Source: Verrucomicrobiota bacterium
GTDB lineage: Bacteria > Chlamydiota > Chlamydiia > Chlamydiales > Rhabdochlamydiaceae
DNA length: 12,218 nt
Direction: 5' to 3'
NCBI GenBank assembly: GCA_903970455.1
Contig: CAJCIW010000175.1
Span: 1-12,218, forward strand
Part shown: piece by piece, positions 1 to 6,641 of the stretch
How positions within the stretch are numbered: position 1 is the first letter of the stretch
Layout of the letters: each line of letters starts with the position of its first letter
Program-made: the position numbers and the translations under genes
Notes under the pieces: generated by a model
Seen by the model: only the letters and a program-made list of their open reading frames with translations
Databases searched by the model: none
What the model was told of the DNA's origin: nothing

Positions 1-4
1 TTTC

Positions 5-646
5 TCATAGAGAAAATGTGAATACTTCAGGGGCGACTAGATAGTAATATCTTTCATTCGACGCTTTATGGACAAGAATTGCAGGCAGGAACATTCTTTC
101 TGTAGGAACGCGATTTTCCAATTTGAAATCCCTGAGGATATCTTGAGCTCTCACATATTGGCCATCAATGAGCACCAGGAAATCTTGAAGCTGCTGATCA
201 AAAATGATGGGGTGGTTGTAAAACTGGGCCGGCATGTAGATTTTGCTGTTCAACAGAAAGGTGCGAAAATCGGTGAATCTGTCTTGTAAAATCTCTACAG
301 GTATAGAGTATTTTGTGACGAGCTCGTTAGCGGCTTGTTTGTCGTGGGAAAATCCTCTGGCGATCGGATCGACGATTTCGAGGAGAGGCGATACGGCTTT
401 GTTTAAAGTTTCTGATGTAGCGATCCCGATGAGCCTGTCAAGGCCTTGATGGGTTCCATGGACGACATTGTTCTGGATAACGCGGGGAAGAGCGAGTTCT
501 TTTTTCCCAAAACAAAATTGAGAAATGTGCATTTTCGCAAAGCCTCCGGCAAAAGAAGCTTTTTCAAGCGAAGATTGAACAACTTTGGAATGGTAAATAT
601 CAGAGCCAAAGTTCTTGACCCAGTTAAAAGCTGTATGGATTGTCAT
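5..646 (-). CDS. Hypothetical 213-aa protein, downstream partner of the lipase-GT5 fusion
   Basis: I do not recognise the family. The frame is complete, with ATG at 646-644 and TGA at 7-5. A good Shine-Dalgarno (AAAGGA on the minus strand, 660-655) lies 8 bases upstream of the ATG, supporting this start. The protein is mixed polar and aromatic, with no signal peptide or membrane segment. Residues ~30-110 look helical; the C-terminal half (~130-213) is rich in beta-type hydrophobic stretches (FLVLIDGQYV, RYYYLVAPEV), suggesting a small globular domain. It begins only 15 bases after the stop of the 1192-residue fusion protein and has no room for its own promoter, so it is probably cotranscribed and may be a partner, chaperone or co-secreted protein; that role is inference from position alone. 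The gene is real by length, SD and context; the function is open. Confidence 0.8.
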   Translation of the reverse strand: MTIHTAFNWVKNFGSDIYHSKVVQSSLEKASFAGGFAKMHISQFCFGKKELALPRVIQNNVVHGTHQGLDRLIGIATSETLNKAVSPLLEIVDPIARGFSHDKQAANELVTKYSIPVEILQDRFTDFRTFLLNSKIYMPAQFYNHPIIFDQQLQDFLVLIDGQYVRAQDILRDFKLENRVPTERMFLPAILVHKASNERYYYLVAPEVFTFSL

Positions 647-661
647 CGTATTTTTCCTTTA

Positions 662-3600
662 TTAATTTTGCATTTTTAAAAAAACGGGCTCGATCGCCTC
701 GCTCACGCCTCTTGTCTTAGAGGTTTCTTCAGCAGCGGCCATCACTTTTTCATATTTTTCGATTGGCGAAAGGCCTTCAGGAGCTGTTGTCCAACTATAT
801 TGTTTAGACATTTCCATGAGACGGCTCATGATCTGGTTTTTTGACTCGTCGTTTTGTTCCGTACAATAATCGAGGGCAAAGCACATCCGATCGAACACAG
901 CTTTTTCCTGTTGTTCCGACTTCCATTGATGAAAACGGGGGAACAAGAAGCCGTTGAAAGCACGACTCGAGGGATCTTCGTTAATAATATCCGCATAGCC
1001 CCCCAAGTTCGTGCCTACCGTCAGTTGGCCATAGGCAAATCCCTCTAAATGCGTCAAACCGCAAGGTTCATATTCTGAAGGGCAGAAATTGATATTCGCA
1101 GATGCGCGGACAAGATGTCCGATTCCGGGGATGCCGTCTTCTGTTCCTTGTTGGAAATTGAGCTTCCCATTTTTGTTGAAAGAGTCTCGGATGATCCAGG
1201 CTCCACCCCATTGTTTTGGATCTTTTAATGCTTCTGCTTCTTTTTCCAGTTCGTTGAGGATGTGTACGGCTTCGGGGCTGTTTTCTTTACTACCCATTAC
1301 AATGAAGGTAGCTCCTTTTTCTTTAGCGGCGCGCATAGCAAATCGAAACTTGTCAAGCCCTTTTTGGGAGGCGTCGAATCTGCCCACGTACAAGATCACG
1401 TTGTCTTTTGTCAGGTCGATTCCATATTTTTCCCCGATAGCGTTGTGGTGTTTAATTAGCCATTTTTGCAGCTGTTCTTTGACTTTCTTTTTACTTTCTA
1501 CAATATCGCTGTCTGCACTAAAATTAAGAGGGACATTTTCACCTGTGATCGGATCGATCCAATCCTTTAATTGTTTTTCTACTTCGGGATTCCAGAGGTT
1601 AGGGTTTGAGCCGTTCGTAATCCCTGTAAATTTTCCTTGAGCGGCGATTTTGCGCATCTCATTTTGCAAGCCATTGCCTTCTCTTCCCTGAACTTCTCTC
1701 GAATAACTTTCAGAAACGGTGATCACCCCATCTGCGAGCGAGATCGCTTCTTTTGTGGTATTAAAAAATTGATGAGGGAGAGCTAACTGATCCAGAATAT
1801 AAGCATGCTGGTGTGCATTCAGCTCCCCTTGGGCAGCATAGCCGTTGTTGTGGAAGACATACAAGAGCGGAGGAATTTCTCCATTCAACCATTCATCCGT
1901 GCTTTTGCGGGCGAGGAGAGGAATGCCCAGGGCGCCGTGCCAATCATGGAAAAAGACGACGTCGATCTGTTGTCTTAGCATTTTGATGAGTTCAGATGCC
2001 GATTTGCTAAAATAGGCAAACCGCTCTTTTACTTTTGCTTCATTGACATCTCCAGGGATTTCATAAAGATCATTGCCGGTCAAAGCAAAATGGTCATGGG
2101 TCTTTCCAAGGCCAACCGTATCTTCGATGAATAAGACTTCGATGTCATGGATTTCCCCCTTAAAGACTCGGTCGATTTTCTGCGTATTGCCGAAATCATG
2201 TTTGATTTCAAAGGGGGCAGGCGCTAATGAGGACTTCACTTTGCCGTTGTGGTCATTTTGAAACACATCGTATTTGGGCATGATCAATGTCACTTCATAA
2301 CCTTTAGATCGCAGCCCTTCAGCGACCCCTAAGACGGCTTCGGCAAGCCCTCCCTTTTTGATCACTCCATTGCATTCCGCGCATACCATGTAAACGCGTT
2401 TAGCGACTGGAATTTGTTCGGAGAATCTGCTGGCTTTTGTCGCTTCCGGCGGACTGATTTTTAAGGAATCATGGCCTTCATGAAGCTTTTTGTGTAATTT
2501 TTGTTGCATGTTAGCAAGAGAGAAGAAGAGTTCCAGTTCTTCAATCTGGTCGACGAGCTTTTCGAATTCGACAGGGAAGTGTGTTTCGAACACCCCTTTC
2601 AATTGGGAAAGAACATCGATGGCCGAATAGATCGGTTGCAAACTCTGCAATCCGTCAAGGATTTCGGTAAGAATGTTTTTTGCCTTTCCAAATTTCTCGA
2701 GGAGTAAAGAAGGTTTTACCAGAAGCAATTGTTCCAATTGCTTGAGTTCAAGATTCGGGTTAAAACGGATTTTCAACTGTTGCAGAAGGGAAGAATACAA
2801 AGAGGGGTGCTTCTCCGAAATCATATGGAGGAGCGTTTTTTGTCCTTCAAAGTTTTCTAGCGAACCATCCGATTCTTCCAGAAGAAATATCAGGGCTTCA
2901 ATGAGGCTTTTAACATTTTCATACTGAGTTTTTGTCGTCGCAATTTGAACATTTTCATCATTTAAACCTGAGATTAACACCCTTTCCATCCGATTTTTCA
3001 TATCGGAAATAAAGGGGAATTGGAGCAGCTCTTGAGAAAGCTGTTTAGTTTTTTCAGGAAGTTCGAGGAATGTTTTTTTTGCATTTTTTAGAAAAAGAAC
3101 AGCGTTAAAATGATCGATTAACGCGTCGACGACTCCGACTCCTTTGACCTGGATTTTGTTTAAAACGAAAGGGGTATTTAAGAGTCTTCGGCTTCCATAA
3201 TCCCTATCGCCTAGATCTCTTCCTTCATTGGAAAACCAAACCAAAAAGGAGAGATAGCTGAAAAGGTGAGGGTGGTCTGCCTGAAGGTTTTTTAAAGCTT
3301 CAATGGCGATATTCTTATCGTTTTGATCGAGGCTTCTCTTCACTGTATTTAGATTTTCAATGATCCGCTCCACTTCTGTAGCAGCGATATTCAAGAATTC
3401 TTTATTTCTGTTGCCGATGTAGAGCTCATAGGGAGGGATCATCTCAAATTTCGTGCGAATGTCGTACCCTAAATATTTCATGAGGCTTCCCATGAAATAG
3501 GTGTGATTTTCCATCAGGTCGGAATACGCCGACGGAATTTTGAATTTTTTCCCGAATAAGTTGGGAGTGTGGACAACCCAGCGGGCAAGAGAGCTTATCG

Positions 3601-4240
3601 AATTCTCTGCAATACCCGTGGCGTAATCTCCTTCCGTAGAAATGACTTGAACGTTTCTATCGTCGATCTTTTTCAGGTTTTTAATTTGAGCGCGTCCCAA
3701 AGGAAGGGGATTGAAACAATAGGTGGGCAATTGCGTCTTAAGGCCGGCATATTGGGCAAGACTTCCCCCGAGTGATTGACCGACGAGGACAATTTTTTTG
3801 TTTTTAAACTGCTCTGATCGAGAAAGCTCTTGGACAAACTGAGCGGCTTCTTCATAGGCAGTGATCGAGTACCCCATCAGATTCGAGACTGCCGTAACCA
3901 TTTGGCCAGTGCGTACAATGCGGGCCGCGCGGGGATCGAGCTCCGTATGCGCTGATCCCAAAGCGCCGAAGGCGACAATCACTTCCTTTTTCCCTTCGAT
4001 GAGGGAAATTTTTAATCCCGTTTTTCTATCAAAAAAACACTTGTCATTTGCTTTTAGTTGAGCGCTGGAAAGCTGAATATTCAATGCTCGAGGGGAGAGC
4101 AAATGAAGTTTTAGAGGGTTGATCCACGATTCGTCATTATTGACACTACAGCAAGATGCCGCGACGTAAGGAAGGACCTCCCGCGCTGAATTCTTTGTTA
4201 AAATATTTGATCCATTAACTGTATTAAGTTTTAATGTCAT
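662..4240 (-). CDS. Lipase-like hydrolase fused to GT5 glycogen/starch synthase domain
   Basis: A 1192-residue protein with two recognisable enzymes. Residues ~70-260 resemble class 3/DUF2974-type lipases: a GQSLG nucleophile elbow (S156), a likely acid in GDYAT (D205) and a candidate histidine (H246). Residues ~265-600 are helical, with a coiled-coil-like end. Residues ~614-1160 form a full GT5 glycogen synthase domain: KKGGL (628-632, nucleotide-sugar binding), HDWH (765-768), HN (797-798), NG (876-877), R954 and K960 in GRFDASQKG, and EPCGL with E1058. Known GT5 enzymes move glucose from ADP- or UDP-glucose onto alpha-1,4-glucan. GlgA is normally ~480 residues and stands alone, so ~600 extra N-terminal residues are unusual. 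There is no signal peptide. The only Asp-to-Glu change noticed is in KKGGLAE (E634). The start at 4240 has no clear SD but lies ~25 bases below a strong promoter. Chlamydial glycogen enzymes are known to be exported by type III secretion, so effector status is plausible but unproven. Confidence 0.88.
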   Translation of the reverse strand: MTLKLNTVNGSNILTKNSAREVLPYVAASCCSVNNDESWINPLKLHLLSPRALNIQLSSAQLKANDKCFFDRKTGLKISLIEGKKEVIVAFGALGSAHTELDPRAARIVRTGQMVTAVSNLMGYSITAYEEAAQFVQELSRSEQFKNKKIVLVGQSLGGSLAQYAGLKTQLPTYCFNPLPLGRAQIKNLKKIDDRNVQVISTEGDYATGIAENSISSLARWVVHTPNLFGKKFKIPSAYSDLMENHTYFMGSLMKYLGYDIRTKFEMIPPYELYIGNRNKEFLNIAATEVERIIENLNTVKRSLDQNDKNIAIEALKNLQADHPHLFSYLSFLVWFSNEGRDLGDRDYGSRRLLNTPFVLNKIQVKGVGVVDALIDHFNAVLFLKNAKKTFLELPEKTKQLSQELLQFPFISDMKNRMERVLISGLNDENVQIATTKTQYENVKSLIEALIFLLEESDGSLENFEGQKTLLHMISEKHPSLYSSLLQQLKIRFNPNLELKQLEQLLLVKPSLLLEKFGKAKNILTEILDGLQSLQPIYSAIDVLSQLKGVFETHFPVEFEKLVDQIEELELFFSLANMQQKLHKKLHEGHDSLKISPPEATKASRFSEQIPVAKRVYMVCAECNGVIKKGGLAEAVLGVAEGLRSKGYEVTLIMPKYDVFQNDHNGKVKSSLAPAPFEIKHDFGNTQKIDRVFKGEIHDIEVLFIEDTVGLGKTHDHFALTGNDLYEIPGDVNEAKVKERFAYFSKSASELIKMLRQQIDVVFFHDWHGALGIPLLARKSTDEWLNGEIPPLLYVFHNNGYAAQGELNAHQHAYILDQLALPHQFFNTTKEAISLADGVITVSESYSREVQGREGNGLQNEMRKIAAQGKFTGITNGSNPNLWNPEVEKQLKDWIDPITGENVPLNFSADSDIVESKKKVKEQLQKWLIKHHNAIGEKYGIDLTKDNVILYVGRFDASQKGLDKFRFAMRAAKEKGATFIVMGSKENSPEAVHILNELEKEAEALKDPKQWGGAWIIRDSFNKNGKLNFQQGTEDGIPGIGHLVRASANINFCPSEYEPCGLTHLEGFAYGQLTVGTNLGGYADIINEDPSSRAFNGFLFPRFHQWKSEQQEKAVFDRMCFALDYCTEQNDESKNQIMSRLMEMSKQYSWTTAPEGLSPIEKYEKVMAAAEETSKTRGVSEAIEPVFLKMQN

Positions 4241-4272
4241 AATATATGTTTATTGTTAAATTTATGATACTA

Positions 4273-4301
4273 ATTATAATAAAACTATTAATTAATGTAA
4301 A
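4273..4301 (-). promoter_or_regulatory. Sigma70/sigma66-type promoter of the lipase-GT5 gene
   Basis: On the minus strand a perfect TATAAT (4278-4273) is preceded by TTTACA (4301-4296), five of six matches to TTGACA, with exactly 17 bases between them. The predicted transcription start near 4266 leaves a leader of about 25 bases before the ATG at 4240. The leader is very AT-rich and carries no purine-rich SD, so initiation may rely on an unstructured leader. Predicted from sequence only. Confidence 0.65.
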
Positions 4302-4310
4302 TAAAAACTT

Positions 4311-4331
4311 CCGCTTAATTAGGCGGTTTTT
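4311..4331. terminator. Short bidirectional terminator-like hairpin
   Basis: CCGCTT pairs with AGGCGG (one T-G wobble) around an AATT loop at 4311-4326, followed on the plus strand by five T (4327-4331). On the minus strand the stem is followed after three bases by five T. It lies between the divergent promoters, where it could stop read-through in either direction. The stem is only six pairs, so the call is weak; it may also be a regulatory hairpin. Confidence 0.35.
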
Positions 4332-4397
4332 AATTTAAAATAATAAGTTTACGCAATAGATTAAAATTAAAAATTTACATCTGATTGAACAAACTCT

Positions 4398-4427
4398 TTG
4401 ACATCATTGGTTTCCATCGCTTAACTT
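4398..4427 (+). promoter_or_regulatory. Candidate promoter of the tandem porin genes
   Basis: A perfect TTGACA at 4398-4403 is followed 17-18 bases later by a poor -10 (TTAACT or TAACTT, three of six matches). Chlamydial sigma66 promoters tolerate weak -10 boxes. The porin ATG lies ~30 bases further on, preceded by AGGGG at 4452-4456. The -10 is the doubtful part; an AT-rich stretch at 4431-4446 could be used instead. Confidence 0.35.
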
Positions 4428-4460
4428 CGACTAATTAAATTTTTATCCATTAGGGGTACC

Positions 4461-5573
4461 ATGAAATGGCTCTGTCTAGCCGCTGCGCTTTTTTTCTATG
4501 CAACATTTGAGGCGGCGGAGGAACCAGCACGAGACGGGAGCAAAACACACCCTAGGTTTCTTTCCATAGAAAGCAAAATCAGGAGCTTGGAGCAACAGGT
4601 TGGGATTAAGCCGCCTACTTACAAGACGACTTTCAATCTCTTTGGGGATTTTCTCTATTGGAAAGCCTCTCTTGACGGAGTGGGTTATGCAACCACGGCG
4701 GTCGGAGTGGTCAATGCTGATGGAAGCGACGGCTTTAATAAATTCAAAACCAGGACTGTGCATTTCTCATACGACCCGGGATTCCTCATTGGCGCGGGCG
4801 TGGGCCTTCCTTACGATCAATGGGATGTCGGATGCCAATGGCTCCGTTTTCATACGAGGGGAAAAGATAAAGCCCACGGCTCCCTTGATGCAGCTTCCGG
4901 CCATCGGGCGATTTTGGACCTGATCGGCATGCTAGAGCCTTTGCTTTCTCCTCCTGGTAAGGCGACAGCCGATTGCCGGATTCATTTGGACGTAGTCGAC
5001 CTGGTGATGGGGCGCTCCTTCTATTGGAGCAGGTATTTTAATTTTCGCCCCTTTGCTGGGTTAAGAGCTGCTTGGGTAGATATCGATTGGGATATTTCCT
5101 TCACAAGGCCGATTTTTCCTGGGTTTCCCGACCCGCAGACCTTTGCATTTCTCGATGCCGGCAATGATTTCAATGCGATCGGGTTTCTCGGGGGATTTGA
5201 ATCCGATTGGACCTTTCACAAGGGGTTAGGCCTTTTCTCCTATGCGACCGCCTCTTTGATTTATGGAAAATCATCGGAGCATACCAGGGAGGAGTTTTTC
5301 CTGGTGCCTGCATCGGGGACAAAAGCTATCGAACAAACGCTGAAAGCCCAGAATGCGACGCATACGGTAAAATCTGTTTTCGATCTTGCTCTCGGAATAC
5401 AATGGAGTCTCCGCTTCAAAAAAGACCGTTATGGACTTCTGCTCCGTGCGGGCTATGATTTCTTTTACTGGCCAAATGTCACTCAAAAGACGGTGATCCA
5501 AAACAATCGCATACGGGATCGCGCAGATTTGAGTTTTCAAGGGTTGATCATGGGAGCGAAATTTGAATTTTAA
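4461..5573 (+). CDS. Outer-membrane beta-barrel porin, PF05150/Lpg1974-like, copy 1
   Basis: A 370-residue exported protein. Residues 1-19 form a signal peptide (MKW plus a hydrophobic core). Residues ~36-47 are a short amphipathic helix (IESKIRSLEQQ), typical of the N-terminal coiled coil before the barrel in this family. The rest alternates aromatic and polar residues like a beta-barrel: FGDFLYWKASLDGVGYAT (61-78), FSYDPGF (102-108), and RPFAGLRAAW near 196-205. The chain ends in phenylalanine (KFEF), the usual C-terminal signal for BAM-mediated insertion. The likely role is a pore-forming outer-membrane protein; in some non-Chlamydiaceae chlamydiae such proteins replace or supplement MOMP as major porins. 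A Cys in ADCR (172) is shared with the next gene and could form disulfides. The second copy directly follows and overlaps by 11 bases. Family assignment is from motif memory, not a search. Confidence 0.8.
   Translation: MKWLCLAAALFFYATFEAAEEPARDGSKTHPRFLSIESKIRSLEQQVGIKPPTYKTTFNLFGDFLYWKASLDGVGYATTAVGVVNADGSDGFNKFKTRTVHFSYDPGFLIGAGVGLPYDQWDVGCQWLRFHTRGKDKAHGSLDAASGHRAILDLIGMLEPLLSPPGKATADCRIHLDVVDLVMGRSFYWSRYFNFRPFAGLRAAWVDIDWDISFTRPIFPGFPDPQTFAFLDAGNDFNAIGFLGGFESDWTFHKGLGLFSYATASLIYGKSSEHTREEFFLVPASGTKAIEQTLKAQNATHTVKSVFDLALGIQWSLRFKKDRYGLLLRAGYDFFYWPNVTQKTVIQNNRIRDRADLSFQGLIMGAKFEF
5552..5556 (+). promoter_or_regulatory. RBS that supports the TTG start of porin copy 2
   Basis: GGGAG lies six bases before the TTG at 5563, inside the last codons of the first porin. 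No in-frame ATG exists before the hydrophobic signal core of copy 2, so this RBS-TTG pair is the only start that keeps the signal peptide. The overlap implies coupled translation. Confidence 0.6.
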
Positions 5574-6639
5574 ATTCCCCCTGGTTTTACTTCTCCTCCT
5601 TTTTTCACTCCAAGGTTTTGCCGATGCGAAGTCGTTGTCCGAACGGGTGCGGAGGCTGGAAGAGCAAAAAGGGTTTTTTCCTAAAACGGAAAAAGTCTTT
5701 CACGGCTACATTGGCGTCCAGCTGTTGTACTGGAAGGGTGGGGTCGACGGCGCGGCCTATGCGACGAAATCTAAAATCGTCAGCGGAGATACCACCACCC
5801 ATGTCGAAACACTAGCGCCCCATTTCCAATACGATCCCGGCTTTCGTATTTTTGTCGGGATGGAGTCTCCTTTTGATCTTTTCGATACGATCGTTGTCTG
5901 GACCAGGTTTACAACGGTAGGCCGCGATTCTGCTCACGCGACAGGAGAGAAAGTGATCTTTGACGAGATCGGCCTGATCAATCCGCTCGACTCGACGCCC
6001 AATCATGCTCAAGCAGATTGCCGCGTGAAAGGAAATGTCTTGGATTTGCAATTCGGACGCGGGATTTCGCTGAGCAGGGACTTTTTTTTCAGGCCGTATT
6101 TCGGGCTCCGTGGGCTGTGGAGCGATGTCGATTGGCGGATTCAATTCAATACGCATTTTCCCGTTCCATCTGCCTTCAATCAGGAATCAACGAAACTCAA
6201 AGTGGATAACGACTTTCGGGGGATTGGGGGAGTGTTTGGGATCATGGCCGACTGGAAATTACCGATGGGGTTTGGGATAATGACCCGGGGGGCAGGGGGG
6301 CTCGTTTACGGCCCTACGAAAGAAGCCACAACTCAAGAATTGATTTTTCTGCCCGCATCCTCTTCGATCCCCATAAGAGCCCATTATAAGGCCCATAATT
6401 CCTCCCATTCCATCAAAGGGATGTGGGAGCTGTTCGGCGGCTTTTATTGGGAGGTGCGCATCAATAGGCCCCAAAAATACAAATCGAGCAAACATTTTCA
6501 TCTGCGGCTCATGGCAGGGTACGAGCTGCAGCAATGGCCTTATATTGCCCAAAAGACAAATATCCAGGACCTCCGGCAGCGGGAAAGGTACTCCCTGGGC
6601 TTTGAGGGATTTACGGGGGGCATCAGAATCCTGTATTAA
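5563..6639 (+). CDS. Outer-membrane beta-barrel porin, PF05150/Lpg1974-like, copy 2
   Basis: A 358-residue paralogue of the preceding porin. A leucine-rich signal peptide (residues ~4-20) ends in ADA, giving a good signal peptidase I site after A22. The helix SERVRRLEEQKGF (26-38) then mirrors copy 1. Shared landmarks in the same order include LLYWKGGVDGAAYAT (54-68), FQYDPGF (88-94), WTRF (113-116), GRDSAHA (120-126), ADCR (151-154), FRPYFGLRGLW near 176-186, IFLPAS (261-266), YELQQWP near 320-326 and QKTNIQ (330-335). The C terminus is aromatic (IRILY), again suiting BAM recognition. Pairwise similarity is clear throughout but far from identity, so the duplication is old. The start is TTG at 5563. 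It is probably expressed from the same promoter as copy 1. The stop lies two bases from the stop of the convergent gene, leaving no space for a terminator between them. Confidence 0.8.
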   Translation: MNFKFPLVLLLLLFSLQGFADAKSLSERVRRLEEQKGFFPKTEKVFHGYIGVQLLYWKGGVDGAAYATKSKIVSGDTTTHVETLAPHFQYDPGFRIFVGMESPFDLFDTIVVWTRFTTVGRDSAHATGEKVIFDEIGLINPLDSTPNHAQADCRVKGNVLDLQFGRGISLSRDFFFRPYFGLRGLWSDVDWRIQFNTHFPVPSAFNQESTKLKVDNDFRGIGGVFGIMADWKLPMGFGIMTRGAGGLVYGPTKEATTQELIFLPASSSIPIRAHYKAHNSSHSIKGMWELFGGFYWEVRINRPQKYKSSKHFHLRLMAGYELQQWPYIAQKTNIQDLRQRERYSLGFEGFTGGIRILY

Positions 6640-6641
6640 TT

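Noticed and set aside
1089..1640. A 183-codon open frame on the plus strand inside the GT5 region
   Set aside because: It is antisense to a well-supported GT5 domain, its product has no recognisable features and is Ser/Phe/Leu-rich as expected for a shadow frame.
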